Shown: positions 34,215 to 43,203 of the stretch, piece after piece | Numbering within the stretch: the stretch's first letter is position 1 | Layout: every line of letters begins with the position of its first letter | Assembly: GCF_009745975.1 (NCBI RefSeq) | Contig: NZ_WHOL01000087.1 | Location: forward strand, 1-64,000 | From: Actinokineospora pegani | GTDB taxonomy: Bacteria > Actinomycetota > Actinomycetes > Mycobacteriales > Pseudonocardiaceae | Direction of reading: 5' to 3' | DNA: 64,000 nt | The notes under the pieces: model-generated | What the model saw: only the letters and a program-made list of their open reading frames with translations | What the model was told of the DNA's origin: nothing | Databases searched by the model: none | Translations under genes and position numbers: made by a program

Positions 34215-35396
34215 ATGGTGAGCCGAATGCGGTCGCTGCTCGACCAGTACCGCAGGCAGGGCGCCGCATCGCTGCTGGGCCAGGCGCGGAGCACCGTCGC
34301 CGAGATGCTCGAACCCCGTGCCGCGGCTGCCGGGCCCCTGGTGCCCATCGACGCGCCCGCGCAGGCCGACCGGCCGCGTGACGACGTGCTCGCGGCCGTG
34401 TGCGCCGGGATCGCGTTGCGGGACTTGAACCTCGTGGACTCGCTGCTCGCGGAGCTGGAGCAGATGGAGGCCGAGGAGTCCGACCCCGACGCGCTGGCCC
34501 AGCTCTACCGCCTCGACCACCTGGCCACCCGGCTGCGCCGCAACGCGGAGAACCTGCGAGTCCTGGCCGGGCAGGACGCGGGCGCCGCCGGGGACGAGAC
34601 GGCCTCGCTGGTCGACGTCATCCGCGCCGCGATCTCCGCGATCGAGCAGTACCAGCGCGTGGAGGTGGGCCGGGTGGCCCAGTTGGCGGTGGTCGGCTTG
34701 GCCTCCGACGACGTCAGCAGGCTGCTCACCGAACTGCTCGACAACGCCACCGCGCAGTCGCCGCCCAGCTCCACGGTCACGGTGAGCGCCCACATCACCG
34801 AGAACGGCAGCATCCTGCTGCGCGTGGAGGACGCGGGCATCGGCCTGCCGACCGAGCGGATGGCCGAGCTGAACACCGAGCTGAACGCCGCGCCCGCCCT
34901 CGACAGCGCCGCCATCGAGCACATGGGGCTCGCGGTGGTGCGGCGGCTGGCGGAGAAGCACGGCGTGCGCGTGTGGCTGGGCCGCCGGTCGCCGCACGGC
35001 ACGACCGCGTCGGTGCTGCTGCCCGCCGAGCTGGTGCGCGAGGCGCCGCAGGTGTCGTTCGCCCGCACGGCCCCAGCGCCGCGCACCTCGAGTCCCACAC
35101 CGCGCGCTCCCGCCCCCGCGCCGCGGACAGCCGCCCCGTCCCGTCCGCACGTGGTCAGGGCGCGCCGGGAGGTGGCGCCGGGGGACGACGGCGGCGTGAC
35201 GCTGAGCGGCCTGCCCCGCCGCGTGCCGTCGAGCCTGCGCGGCGCTGCGGCGCGCGCGGTGCCGCAGCCCGAGCGCCGGGAACCGGAGGGCGGCGAGCGG
35301 TTCTTCGCCGACCTGGCGGACTTCGACGCGGGCGAGCAGGCCGCCCGCGGCACCCTCCCCGCAGCCGAGCGCGAGGACCACCCGAGCAATGACTGA
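34215..35396 (+). CDS. cvnA: Conservon sensor-like ATPase (CvnA)
   Basis: A 393-residue protein with a histidine-kinase-like region: LYRLDHLATRLRRNAENLRV, the dimer/His helix (RLDHLATR), and an HATPase with LTELLDNATAQSPPSSTVTV and VEDAGIGLPTERMAELN. The 110-residue C-terminus is Pro/Arg-rich and ends in a short acidic segment. CvnA proteins form membrane-proximal complexes with CvnB, C and D. Here no membrane helix is seen, so this is a short CvnA without the usual extracytoplasmic sensor. GGAG lies 6 nt before the ATG. The 3' end overlaps cvnB by 8 nt. Confidence 0.88.
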   Translation: MVSRMRSLLDQYRRQGAASLLGQARSTVAEMLEPRAAAAGPLVPIDAPAQADRPRDDVLAAVCAGIALRDLNLVDSLLAELEQMEAEESDPDALAQLYRLDHLATRLRRNAENLRVLAGQDAGAAGDETASLVDVIRAAISAIEQYQRVEVGRVAQLAVVGLASDDVSRLLTELLDNATAQSPPSSTVTVSAHITENGSILLRVEDAGIGLPTERMAELNTELNAAPALDSAAIEHMGLAVVRRLAEKHGVRVWLGRRSPHGTTASVLLPAELVREAPQVSFARTAPAPRTSSPTPRAPAPAPRTAAPSRPHVVRARREVAPGDDGGVTLSGLPRRVPSSLRGAAARAVPQPERREPEGGERFFADLADFDAGEQAARGTLPAAEREDHPSND

Positions 35397-35823
35397 CCAG
35401 TCCACTCGGCCGGACTTCGGCTGGCTGATCAACGACTTCACCCGACGGGTGCACGGCGTCACGCACGCGCTGATCCTGTCCTCCGACGGGCTGCCGCTGG
35501 TGGCCTCCGACACCGTCGGGGTGGACGCCGCCGAGCAGCTCGCGGCGATCTCCAGCGGCATGCTCAGCCTGGCCCGCAACGCCGCCGCCGTGTTCGACAA
35601 GGGCACGTGCGAACAGATCGTCGTCCGCCTCAGCGGCGGGTACTTCCTGTTCATGGACATCGGTGAGGGCGCGGGCCTCGGCGTGCTGACCTCGCCTGCG
35701 TGCGACATGAAGGTCATCGGCTACGAGATGACCAAGTTCGTCGACAACGCCGGGCACGCGCTCACACCGCAGTTGCGGGCCGACATGCGCCGCACCGTCA
35801 CCGCGCGGCGTCCGGGCACGTGA
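35389..35823 (+). CDS. cvnB: Conservon roadblock/LC7 protein (CvnB)
   Basis: A 144-residue roadblock/LC7 protein: FGWLINDFTRRVHGVTHALI, LSSDGLPLVASDTVGVDAAE and IGEGAGLGVLTSPACDMKVI. It is the predicted regulator of the GTPase encoded two genes downstream. Its ATG overlaps the cvnA stop (ATGACTGA). Confidence 0.92.
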   Translation: MTDQSTRPDFGWLINDFTRRVHGVTHALILSSDGLPLVASDTVGVDAAEQLAAISSGMLSLARNAAAVFDKGTCEQIVVRLSGGYFLFMDIGEGAGLGVLTSPACDMKVIGYEMTKFVDNAGHALTPQLRADMRRTVTARRPGT

Positions 35824-35846
35824 CCGCTGAAGGAGAAAGACCCGCA

Positions 35847-36242
35847 GTGACACCCAGCGCTGTGACACCCACGCCCCCTTCGCCCAGTGCCGTGCCGCCC
35901 GGCGCCATGCGCAGCACCAGGGTCCGCCCGTACGCCATCACCCGCGGCCGCACCCGGCCGAGGCACCTGCTGCTGGTGGAGACCCTGGTGTCGGTGCCCC
36001 ACTACGACCCGCAGGCCAGCTCCCAGCTCATGCCCGAGACGCAGGCGCTCTACGAGCGGGCGCGGCAGCGCACGTCGGTCGCCGAGCTCTCGGCGCACCT
36101 GGACATCCCGCTGGGCGTCATCCGCGTGCTGCTCAGCGACCTCGCGGCCCAGGAGATGGTGTTCATCCACCCGACTGGTTTCGAGTACGAGTACGACGCG
36201 CACCTCCTGGAGAGGATTCTGGATGGGCTCAAGGGCGTGTGA
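35847..36242 (+). CDS. cvnC: Conservon DUF742 protein (CvnC)
   Basis: A 131-residue DUF742 protein: RPYAITRGRTRPRHLLLVET and the winged-helix-like core RTSVAELSAHLDIPLGVIRV, LLSDLAAQEMVFIHP. I chose the GTG at 35847, which has AGGAG 11 nt upstream; a GTG at 35820 that overlaps the cvnB stop is possible. The 3' end overlaps cvnD by 20 nt. Confidence 0.88.
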   Translation: MTPSAVTPTPPSPSAVPPGAMRSTRVRPYAITRGRTRPRHLLLVETLVSVPHYDPQASSQLMPETQALYERARQRTSVAELSAHLDIPLGVIRVLLSDLAAQEMVFIHPTGFEYEYDAHLLERILDGLKGV

Positions 36243-36813
36243 CGCCGTGCCGTTGACGATCTCGGCGAAGATCGTGGTCGCCGGTGGGTTCGGGGTCGGC
36301 AAGACGACGTTCGTGGGTTCGGTGTCCGAGGTGCCGCCGATCAACACCGAGGCGTGGATGACCGAGGCCGCCGAGGGAGTGGACCCCGTCGACCCGGAGG
36401 GCGACAAGACCACGACGACGGTCGCGATGGACTTCGGCAGGCTGACGCTGAGCGAAGACCTGGTGCTGTACCTGTTCGGCACGCCGGGCCAGCCGCGCTT
36501 CTGGTTCATGTGGGACGACCTGTCGCGCGGCGCGCTGGGCGCGGTCGTGCTGGTCGACACCCGCCGCATCGCCGAGTCGTTCGCGGCCATCAACTACTTC
36601 GAGAACGACTCGGACCTGCCGTTCGTCGTCGTGGTGAACATGTTCGACAACGTGCTCGCGCACGACCTGGACGAGGTGCGCGACGCGCTCGCGATCTCGC
36701 CGGACGTCCCGCTGGTCACCTGCGACGCGCGGGACCGCGCCTCGGTGGGCGGCGCGCTGAGAGCACTGGTCTCCTACGCGATGGACCTGAGCCTGTCCTT
36801 CGGACCGGTGTGA
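36223..36813 (+). CDS. cvnD: Conservon Ras-like GTPase (CvnD)
   Basis: A 196-residue GTPase. G1 is GGFGVGKTTFVGSVSE, the switch region is EGDKTTTTVAMDFG, G3 is LYLFGTPGQPRFWFMWD and the base-recognition motif is VVNMFD. The start MGSRACD lies inside the cvnC coding region, as is usual for conservons. It probably acts as the output switch of the CvnA-D complex. Confidence 0.9.
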   Translation: MGSRACDAVPLTISAKIVVAGGFGVGKTTFVGSVSEVPPINTEAWMTEAAEGVDPVDPEGDKTTTTVAMDFGRLTLSEDLVLYLFGTPGQPRFWFMWDDLSRGALGAVVLVDTRRIAESFAAINYFENDSDLPFVVVVNMFDNVLAHDLDEVRDALAISPDVPLVTCDARDRASVGGALRALVSYAMDLSLSFGPV

Positions 36814-36845
36814 GTGGACGCCCTGCGGTGGAAGAGGTGGCAGCA

Positions 36846-38102
36846 ATGCGGAAGGTGTTGATCGTCGGCGCGGGCCAGGCGGGCCTGCAACTGGCGCTCG
36901 GGTTGGTGGACGGGGGGTACGACGTCACGGTGATGTCCGCGCGGACCCCGGAGGAGATCCGGGGCGGGCGCGTGCTGTCCACGCAGTGCATGTTCGGCCC
37001 CGCGCTCCAGCACGAACGCGACCTCGGCCTGAACCTGTGGGAGGAGCAGACGCCGGACGTGCACGGCATCGGCCTGTCGCTGGGCGTCCCGACCGAGGGC
37101 GGCGGTGTCCAGCGCGTGCTCAACTGGATGGGGCTGCTCGACGAGATCGCGCAGTCGGTGGACCAGCGCGTGAAGATGGCGGGCTGGCTGGAGCTGCTGG
37201 AGGACCGCGGCGGCAGGGTCCTCTACCACGGCGTGACCACCGCCGACCTGGACTCCCTGACCGGCCTGTACGACCTGGTCGTGGTGGCGGCGGGCAAGGG
37301 CGAGCTGGTCCAGTTGTTCGACCGGGACGCCGAGCGGTCCCCGTACCGGACGGCCCAGCGCATCCTGTCGGTGGCCTACGTGCACGGCATGGCGCCCCGC
37401 CCCGAGCACCCGGACGTGCGCGCGGTGCGGTTCAACGCCGTGCCGGGCGTCGGCGAGCTGTTCGCCATCCCCGGTTCCACCTTCAGCGGGCCGTGCGACA
37501 TCCTGTTCTTCGAGGGCGTCCCCGGCGGGCCGCTGGACTGCTGGCACGACCGGCCGGACTCGGCCGAGCACCTCGACCGGATGTTGCGCCTGATGCGCGA
37601 GTTCATGCCGTGGGAGTACGAGCGCTGCGGTTCGGTCGAGCTGACCGACGCGCGGGCCACGCTGACCGGCGCCTACCCGCCGGTGGTGCGCAAGCCGGTG
37701 GGCAGGCTGCCCTCGGGCGGCCGGGTGCTCGGCATGGCGGACGTGGTGGTCGCCAACGACCCGCTCACCGGCCAGGGCTCGAACAACGCCGCCAAGTGCG
37801 CGGCGTCCTATTTAGACAGCATCCGGGCGCGCGGCGACCAGCCGTTCGACGAGGAGTGGATGTCGGGCGCGTTCGAGTCGTACTGGGAGCACGCCCAGCA
37901 CGCCACGCTGTGGACCAACGCCATGCTCCAGCCGCCGCCCGAGCACATCATGCGCATCTTCGACACCGCGACCGAGGTCCCGGCGGTGGCCAAGCGGTTC
38001 GTCAACGCCTTCGCCGACCCCTCGGACCTGCAGCACTGGTTCTTCGACCCGAACCTGGCCGACCGCTACCTGGCCTCGGTCAGCCCAGGAACCGGTGGGT
38101 GA
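36846..38102 (+). CDS. FAD-dependent oxidoreductase, styrene-monooxygenase-like (StyA)
   Basis: A 418-residue flavoprotein. The Rossmann motif GAGQAGLQLA begins at residue 9 (MRKVLIVGAGQAGLQLALG), with a StyA-type insert (FGPALQHERDLGLNLWEE) and the second FAD motif MADVVVANDPLTGQGSNNAA. StyA-like enzymes epoxidise or hydroxylate with FADH2 supplied by a separate reductase; no StyB reductase is visible here. It lies 32 nt after cvnD on the same strand, so it probably belongs to the conservon operon, where many conservons have a P450 instead. Confidence 0.85.
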   Translation: MRKVLIVGAGQAGLQLALGLVDGGYDVTVMSARTPEEIRGGRVLSTQCMFGPALQHERDLGLNLWEEQTPDVHGIGLSLGVPTEGGGVQRVLNWMGLLDEIAQSVDQRVKMAGWLELLEDRGGRVLYHGVTTADLDSLTGLYDLVVVAAGKGELVQLFDRDAERSPYRTAQRILSVAYVHGMAPRPEHPDVRAVRFNAVPGVGELFAIPGSTFSGPCDILFFEGVPGGPLDCWHDRPDSAEHLDRMLRLMREFMPWEYERCGSVELTDARATLTGAYPPVVRKPVGRLPSGGRVLGMADVVVANDPLTGQGSNNAAKCAASYLDSIRARGDQPFDEEWMSGAFESYWEHAQHATLWTNAMLQPPPEHIMRIFDTATEVPAVAKRFVNAFADPSDLQHWFFDPNLADRYLASVSPGTGG

Positions 38103-38199
38103 CTCGGCGGATCGGAGTGCGCGGGGGGCGCGTTCGGAGCCGTCGCATGGCGGTTCCGCCGCCGTGGTGCGGGGTGCTGCGCGGGGTGCTGCGCGGGCT

Positions 38200-38574
38200 G
38201 CCGGGGTCTGACGACCTCGTCCTCCCCGCACCCCGCCGGGCACCGCGGGAGCTGTGAGCAGAGCACCACCGGCCCGGAGTTGGAGCGTACCTCGAACGAC
38301 CCGTCGGCGCGCGGGGCCACGGTGACCACGATCGGGCTAATCGTGGTCACCGTGGCCCCGGTGTCGCGGTGGGCGTGGTCCTTGGTGCGTCGGCGGAACG
38401 CGGTCGCGGCGATGGCGCACAAGGCCGCCGACCACAGCAGGCCCAGGAGGGAGTAGCCCCAGGACGCCTCGGTGGTGAAGCCCGCGGTGGCGCCTGACTG
38501 CATGGGGCCGTAGGTGGGGGCGAAGCGCACGACGCCCTGGTCGGGTGATGGGTTGGTGATTGGGGTTCTGGACA
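38200..38574 (-). pseudogene. ABC-2 permease C-terminal relic with Cys-rich tail
   Basis: The minus-strand frame reads VVRFAPTYGPMQSGATAGFT, a membrane helix (YSLLGLLWSAALCAIAATAF), then RRRTKDHAHRDTG and SGPVVLCSQLPRCPAGCGED. The loop equals that of the intact permease at 10.2-11.1 kb. The upstream two thirds of the gene, including the start, are missing. Confidence 0.65.
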
Positions 38575-38591
38575 TCACCTCGACCAGGCTG

Positions 38592-38745
38592 ACAGGCCGC
38601 GACCGACAGCACGCACCCGTCGAGCAGCACCGGGTGCCCGACCGGCGTCGGCGGTGGTGGCGGTGATCGAGTGGAAGGCCGGGCCGGTGTCCAGGCCGAT
38701 CCGGTGGAACGCCGCGCAGAGGTCGTCGGGCGCCGCGGGGGCGTC
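38592..38745 (-). pseudogene. Polyketide-synthase dehydratase domain scrap
   Basis: Two frames on the minus strand give SRDAPAAPDDLCAAFHRIGL, DTGPAFHSITA and then HPVLLDGCVLSVAAC. This is the order and spacing pattern of PKS dehydratase domains (GL-YGPAF-G ... HPALLD--L), with about 20 residues missing between the two motifs and a frame change. No other PKS sequence is nearby. Confidence 0.5.
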
Positions 38746-38797
38746 CCGGGAGTTCCAGCGCCGGGGGCGGGTCGACCGGTCCCTCGCAGCGGACACC

Positions 38798-39320
38798 CCA
38801 AGCTGAGCTTGCTGGGGGCCAAGCTGGCCGGGCTCGTCCTCATCTCCGTGCTGACCGCGGTCTACGCGACCATCGTCATGGACCTGTTCTGGGAACCGCG
38901 CCCGCCCCCGCTCATCGCCTTCAACCTGTCCACCAGCGCGCTGACCTACGGCGGCCTGGGCATGGTCCGCCTCCTGCCCACCTACGGGCCGCCGCCGTCG
39001 CCGGGTTCACCGACGGCGGCGCGTTCGGCCACGCCCTGCTCGGATCGCTGTGGCTGCTGGTCTTCGGCCTGGTGGGCGCCACCGCCTTCCACTGGCGCAC
39101 CAAGAACCACGCCGACCACAGCACGGCCGCCGAACCGCGGACAGCCGCGGTCGTCATCACCACCCGCGCGGACGGCACCCTGCTCGTCGAGTCGACGGTG
39201 GGCCCGATCGTGCTGTGCTCGCGACTCCCCCGCTGCCCCACCGACTGCGACACCTCCGTGCCGCGGCCACGCTCCCGCCGATCGCGCGCGGAGCGGACAA
39301 CGGCGATCGAGGTGTCCTGA
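38798..39320 (+). pseudogene. Second ABC-2 permease relic, opposite strand
   Basis: The frame reads LSLLGAKLAGLVLISVLTAV, YATIVMDLFW, LIAFNLSTSALTYGGLGMVR and LLPTYG, then a deletion and frameshift near 38980. It continues GHALLGSLWLLVFGLVGATA, FHWRTKNHADHS and VGPIVLCSRLPRCPTDCDTS. It is homologous to the relic at 38.2-38.6 kb, including the Cys-rich tail, and also lacks its 5' part. Confidence 0.65.
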
Positions 39321-39362
39321 CCGCGCGCCGCGCCCGATCGGACGAGGGCGGCGGTCCCCCGG

Positions 39363-39803
39363 TCAGCGGCGGCCGGTGGCCAGGATGACGAGGAACTGGC
39401 CGCCACCCGCCTCGACGTTCGCGGTCACCGGCAGCCCAGGCACCAGCCGGGAGAACCGGTCCACCAACCAGTCCGCGGCCTCCCGGGCGTCCTGCTCGGT
39501 CGGGCAGCGGGCCACCATCTCACGGCCGCCCTTGCGCTCCAACCGCCCGGCGACGGTGATCAGCGGCGCGGGCTCGGCCACGTGCAGGCGCTCCGGCCAG
39601 GCGATGACCACCTTGACCGCGCCCTTGCGCGAGTTGCACCCGCGGTGCGCGAGCCGCTCGACGACCTTGGCCTTCCGATCGGCGGTCCGGCTGTCGACGC
39701 TGGGGCCCCGCGCGTCGTTCACCGACCTGTCGGGGTCGACCGGCTCGTCGCACACCCAGCACCGCCAGCCGTCGCGCTCGGCCACATCGTCGAGGAGAGT
39801 CAC
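39363..39803 (-). CDS. HNH-like zinc-domain protein
   Basis: A 146-residue protein. The N-terminal part has RDGWRCWVCDEPVDPDRSVN and later VVERLAHRGCNSRKGAVKVV, the paired Cys-x2-Cys and His-x2-Cys-Asn arrangement of HNH-type domains. The C-terminal half (EMVARCPTEQDAREAADWLV) is a separate alpha/beta part. It may be a nuclease-like or DNA-binding protein; key catalytic His residues are not obvious. It is divergent from the methyltransferase at 39907. Confidence 0.65.
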   Translation of the reverse strand: MTLLDDVAERDGWRCWVCDEPVDPDRSVNDARGPSVDSRTADRKAKVVERLAHRGCNSRKGAVKVVIAWPERLHVAEPAPLITVAGRLERKGGREMVARCPTEQDAREAADWLVDRFSRLVPGLPVTANVEAGGGQFLVILATGRR

Positions 39804-39906
39804 CCGGTCAACCTAGCCTGCTCGGCCGCCGCGCCCCGCGCCCAGGTGAGCGCCACCGGTCTCCGTGGTCTGCTCCGCCACGAGACCGCGCGAATAGGCT
39901 ACGGCG

Positions 39907-40689
39907 ATGGACCGCCCAACCGACGAGCCCGGGAGCTCCGCCGAGACCGCGCACCGGGCACAGGTGAACGACTACGACAGCTTCGCTGAGGCGTACTCGG
40001 CGGAGAACGAGAACAACCTCGTGAACGCGTACTACGAGCGGCCCGCGATGTTGGCCCTCGCGGGCGAGGTGACGGGTCGTCGGGTCCTGGACGCCGGTTG
40101 CGGCTCGGGCTCCCTGTCCGCCGCGCTGCGCGACCGCGGCGCGGTCGTCACCGGCATCGACGCCAGCGCCGCGATGCTGGCGTTGGCGAGGCGGCGCCTC
40201 GGTGTCGACGCGGCCCTGCACGTGGGCGACCTGAACGGGCGCCTGCCCTTCGCCGACGGCGCGTTCGACGACGTGGTCGCGTCGCTGGTGCTGCACTACC
40301 TGCGCGACTGGGGGCCCGCGCTGGCCGAGTTGCGGCGGGTGCTCAAGCCCGGTGGGCGGCTGATCGCGTCGGTGGACCACCCTTTCGTCGCCTACACGAT
40401 CCAGGACCCCCGGCCCGACTACTTCGCGACCACCAGCCACACCTTCGACTGGACGTTCACCGGGAGACCCGTCCCGATGAGGTTCTGGCGCAGACCGCTG
40501 CACGCGATGACCGACGCCTTCACCACGGCGGGCTTCCGCCTCACCACCATCAGCGAGCCGCAACCCCACCCGGCCGCCCATGAGCTGTTCCCCGCCGACT
40601 CCCACGGCCTCTCGACCACACCCACCTTCCTGTTCTTCGTCGTCGAGGCGCCGCCGTCGGCCACCGGTTCGGGCGGTGTCAGTCGTTGA
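39907..40689 (+). CDS. SAM-dependent class I methyltransferase
   Basis: A 260-residue methyltransferase. Motif I is RRVLDAGCGSGSLSAALR, motif II GIDASAAMLALARRRLG, motif IV FDDVVASLVLHYLRDWG and post-motif RVLKPGGRLIASVDHPF. The substrate is unknown. Its 3' end overlaps the convergent universal stress protein gene by 11 nt. Confidence 0.9.
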   Translation: MDRPTDEPGSSAETAHRAQVNDYDSFAEAYSAENENNLVNAYYERPAMLALAGEVTGRRVLDAGCGSGSLSAALRDRGAVVTGIDASAAMLALARRRLGVDAALHVGDLNGRLPFADGAFDDVVASLVLHYLRDWGPALAELRRVLKPGGRLIASVDHPFVAYTIQDPRPDYFATTSHTFDWTFTGRPVPMRFWRRPLHAMTDAFTTAGFRLTTISEPQPHPAAHELFPADSHGLSTTPTFLFFVVEAPPSATGSGGVSR

Positions 40690-41578
40690 CGTCCGGGCGC
40701 ACGACTGCGACCGGGCAGCCCGCGTGCCGGACCAGGGCCTGGCTGGTCGAGCCGAGGAGCAGCCCGGCCAGGCGGCCCCTGCCGCGGGAGCCGACGACGA
40801 CGAGGCAGGCGCGCTGGGACAGGTCGACCAGCAGCGAGGCGGGCGAGGCCCGGGACACCACCCGCTCGACGGTGATCCCGGGGTGCTCGTCCCGCCAGGG
40901 CCGCAGGGCCCGGCTGACCACGTCCTCGGCGTTCGCGGCGACCGGTGTCCAGTCGATGCCCGGGTACCCGCCGGGGCTCAGTCCGTCCATGGCGAACCCA
41001 CCCCAGGCATGGGCGACGGTGACGGCGGTGTCCTCAACGGCGGCCTGGGCGAAGGCGAAGCGCAGCACCGCCTCGTCGCCGTCGCCACCGTCCACCCCGG
41101 CCAGGACCCCGGCACCACCGTGCCCGTCGCCGCGCACCACCACGACCGGGGTCGAACCCCGCGCGGTGAGACCGGCGCTGACGGACCCCAGCAGCAGTCC
41201 GGAGAACCCACCGACGCCCCGGGAGCCGAGCACGGTGAGCGCCGCGCCCTCGCCCGCCGCGCGCAGGGTCGGGACGACCTCGCCCTCCAGGACCTCGGTC
41301 GTCACCGCCACACCGGGCGCGGTGTCGGCCACGACCACCTCGGCGGCGTCGAGCACCGCACGGCTCTGGGCGTCCATGTCCGCCCGCAACTGCCGGCCGA
41401 CCGCCGGGCTGTCGGGGTAGCCGCTGACCGGCCACTGGTGGACGGAGACGATTCGCAACGCGCAGTGGCGGCGATCGGCCGCGCGGGCAGCCCAGCGCAG
41501 GGCGGCGGTCGAGGACTCCGAGCCGTCGACGGCGGCGAGCACCGGCGGACCGCTGGCGGGTGTCACCAACGGGACCAC
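40679..41578 (-). CDS. Universal stress protein, two Usp domains
   Basis: A 299-residue tandem Usp protein. Domain 1 has VLAAVDGSESSTAALRWAAR and GSRGVGGFSGLLLGSVSAGL; domain 2 has GVLAGVDGGDGDEAVLRFAF and GSRGRGRLAGLLLGSTSQAL. Both have the ATP-binding G-2x-G-9x-G(S/T) pattern. It forms a cluster with a cupin and another Usp gene. Confidence 0.92.
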   Translation of the reverse strand: MVPLVTPASGPPVLAAVDGSESSTAALRWAARAADRRHCALRIVSVHQWPVSGYPDSPAVGRQLRADMDAQSRAVLDAAEVVVADTAPGVAVTTEVLEGEVVPTLRAAGEGAALTVLGSRGVGGFSGLLLGSVSAGLTARGSTPVVVVRGDGHGGAGVLAGVDGGDGDEAVLRFAFAQAAVEDTAVTVAHAWGGFAMDGLSPGGYPGIDWTPVAANAEDVVSRALRPWRDEHPGITVERVVSRASPASLLVDLSQRACLVVVGSRGRGRLAGLLLGSTSQALVRHAGCPVAVVRPDVND

Positions 41579-41585
41579 CAGCCGG

Positions 41586-41921
41586 TCATATCCTCTTCCC
41601 CACGCTGAGCAGCACGGCGGAGTCCTCGAGCGCGTCGAGCGTGTGCCGGGCGCTGGGCACGACGATCACGTCGCCCGGCGACCCGTCCCAGTGTTCGCTC
41701 CCCGCGCTCAGGCGCACCCGCCCGTGCAACACGTGCACAGTGGCCTCCCCCGGGCCGTCATGCTCGTCGAGCCCGTTGCCCGCTGCCAGCGCGATCAGGG
41801 TTTGCCGCAGCACGTGTTCGTGTCCGCCGAACACGGTTCGCGCGCTGCGTCCGCTGGACGCCTGCCGGGCCAGTTCCAACTGCTCGCGGGCGATGGCGGT
41901 CAGCGACATCTTCTCCGACAT
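41586..41921 (-). CDS. Cupin-domain protein
   Basis: A 111-residue single-domain cupin. It has TVFGGHEHVLRQTLIALAAG, LDEHDGPGEATVHVLHGRVR (cupin motif 1) and GDVIVVPSARHTLDALED (motif 2, with His). The ATG at 41921 has GGGAGG upstream. It lies 7 nt before the universal stress protein gene on the same strand, so they form an operon. It may sense or bind a metal or small ligand. Confidence 0.82.
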   Translation of the reverse strand: MSEKMSLTAIAREQLELARQASSGRSARTVFGGHEHVLRQTLIALAAGNGLDEHDGPGEATVHVLHGRVRLSAGSEHWDGSPGDVIVVPSARHTLDALEDSAVLLSVGKRI

Positions 41922-42297
41922 GGTCGAACCTCCCTGGTCACCGTTCGGTGGACGTGGTGGCGCCGACGGTGTGCACTGGCTCCAACCGCATTCCCGACGA
42001 TACGCGCCCACACAGCTTTCGCCGGGCGGCCGGCACGTGCGGGGCGGTCCCCGTCTCGCCGTGTCGGATCGCCCGTGGCGGAGTAAGGTTGTGATGTCGA
42101 GAGCGACTCGCCCTGCACTGTGCGCCTTGTGGGCGATGCTCGCGGTTGAGGCGGCAACCTGGACTTGCCGATGTCCACCGGCGGCACCGGCGAGAACACT
42201 CCCACTGTGCGCGGTCGCCGTGGACCGGCTCGGCTTTCCTGGGCGTCATCGCGGTTTCTCCGCGCACCGCCGAACCCCACCACCACGAGGAGTCCCC

Positions 42298-43203
42298 ATG
42301 CGTCCGATCCTGCCCCCGTCACCTGTTCTCGTGGGCGTCGACGGTTCCGCCTCGGCGGAGCACGCGGCCAAGTGGGCGGCGGTGGAGGCGGAACGCAGGA
42401 AGGTGCCGCTGCGGCTGCTGTTCGCGCTCAACCTCGCCATCTACGCCCAGGCGCGTGGTTTCGGCGTGCCGCGCGACTTCCTCGAGGTGATCAAGGCCGA
42501 TGGGCACCGGGTGCTCGACGAGCTGCGCGACTCGATCGGCGGCGCGCACCCCGCGCTGGTGGTCGAGACCGAACTGCGGGACTGCGACGCCGTGCCCGCG
42601 CTGGTCGGCGAGTCCGCCACGGCCTGCCTGGTCGTGTTGGGCTCTCGGGGTCTCGGCGGCTTCAGCGGCATCCTGGTCGGGTCGACCGCGGTCGCCCTGG
42701 CTGCGCGCGGCCGCTGCCCGGTGGCGGTGATCCGCGGCGGGGCCGACGACGCGGGGCCGGCACCGGCCGGGCCCGTGGTGGTCGGTGTCGACGACACGCC
42801 CACCGGTGAGGTGGCGTTGGCGGCGGCGTTCGACCAGGCGTCCTCGCGCGGTGCCGACCTCGTGGCCGTGCGGGCCTGGCAGGTCTCCTCGATCGCCGTC
42901 CACGCGCACGCCCACCAGTACACAAAGGACTGGTCCGCGATGGAGGACCGTGAGCGCGAGTCGCTGGACGCACGGGTGGCGGGCTGGTCGGAGAAGTACC
43001 CGGAGGTGGCCGTGCGCCGTGTCGTCAGCCGCCACCGGCCCGTGCGCGGCCTGCTGGAGAACTCGGTGGACGCGCGACTGCTGGTGGTGGGCAGTCGCGG
43101 GCACGGTGGTGTCGCAGGCGTGCTGCTGGGTTCCACCAGCCAGGCTTTGATCTACCACGCGACCTGCCCGCTCCTCGTCGTGCGCGCCACCGATCCGCGG
43201 TGA
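42298..43203 (+). CDS. Universal stress protein, two Usp domains
   Basis: A 301-residue tandem Usp protein. It has VLVGVDGSASAEHAAKWAAV, GSRGLGGFSGILVGSTAVAL, VVVGVDDTPTGEVALAAAFD and GSRGHGGVAGVLLGSTSQAL, so both ATP-binding motifs are present. The ATG at 42298 follows GAGGAG. It is the third Usp gene within 14 kb. Confidence 0.92.
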   Translation: MRPILPPSPVLVGVDGSASAEHAAKWAAVEAERRKVPLRLLFALNLAIYAQARGFGVPRDFLEVIKADGHRVLDELRDSIGGAHPALVVETELRDCDAVPALVGESATACLVVLGSRGLGGFSGILVGSTAVALAARGRCPVAVIRGGADDAGPAPAGPVVVGVDDTPTGEVALAAAFDQASSRGADLVAVRAWQVSSIAVHAHAHQYTKDWSAMEDRERESLDARVAGWSEKYPEVAVRRVVSRHRPVRGLLENSVDARLLVVGSRGHGGVAGVLLGSTSQALIYHATCPLLVVRATDPR

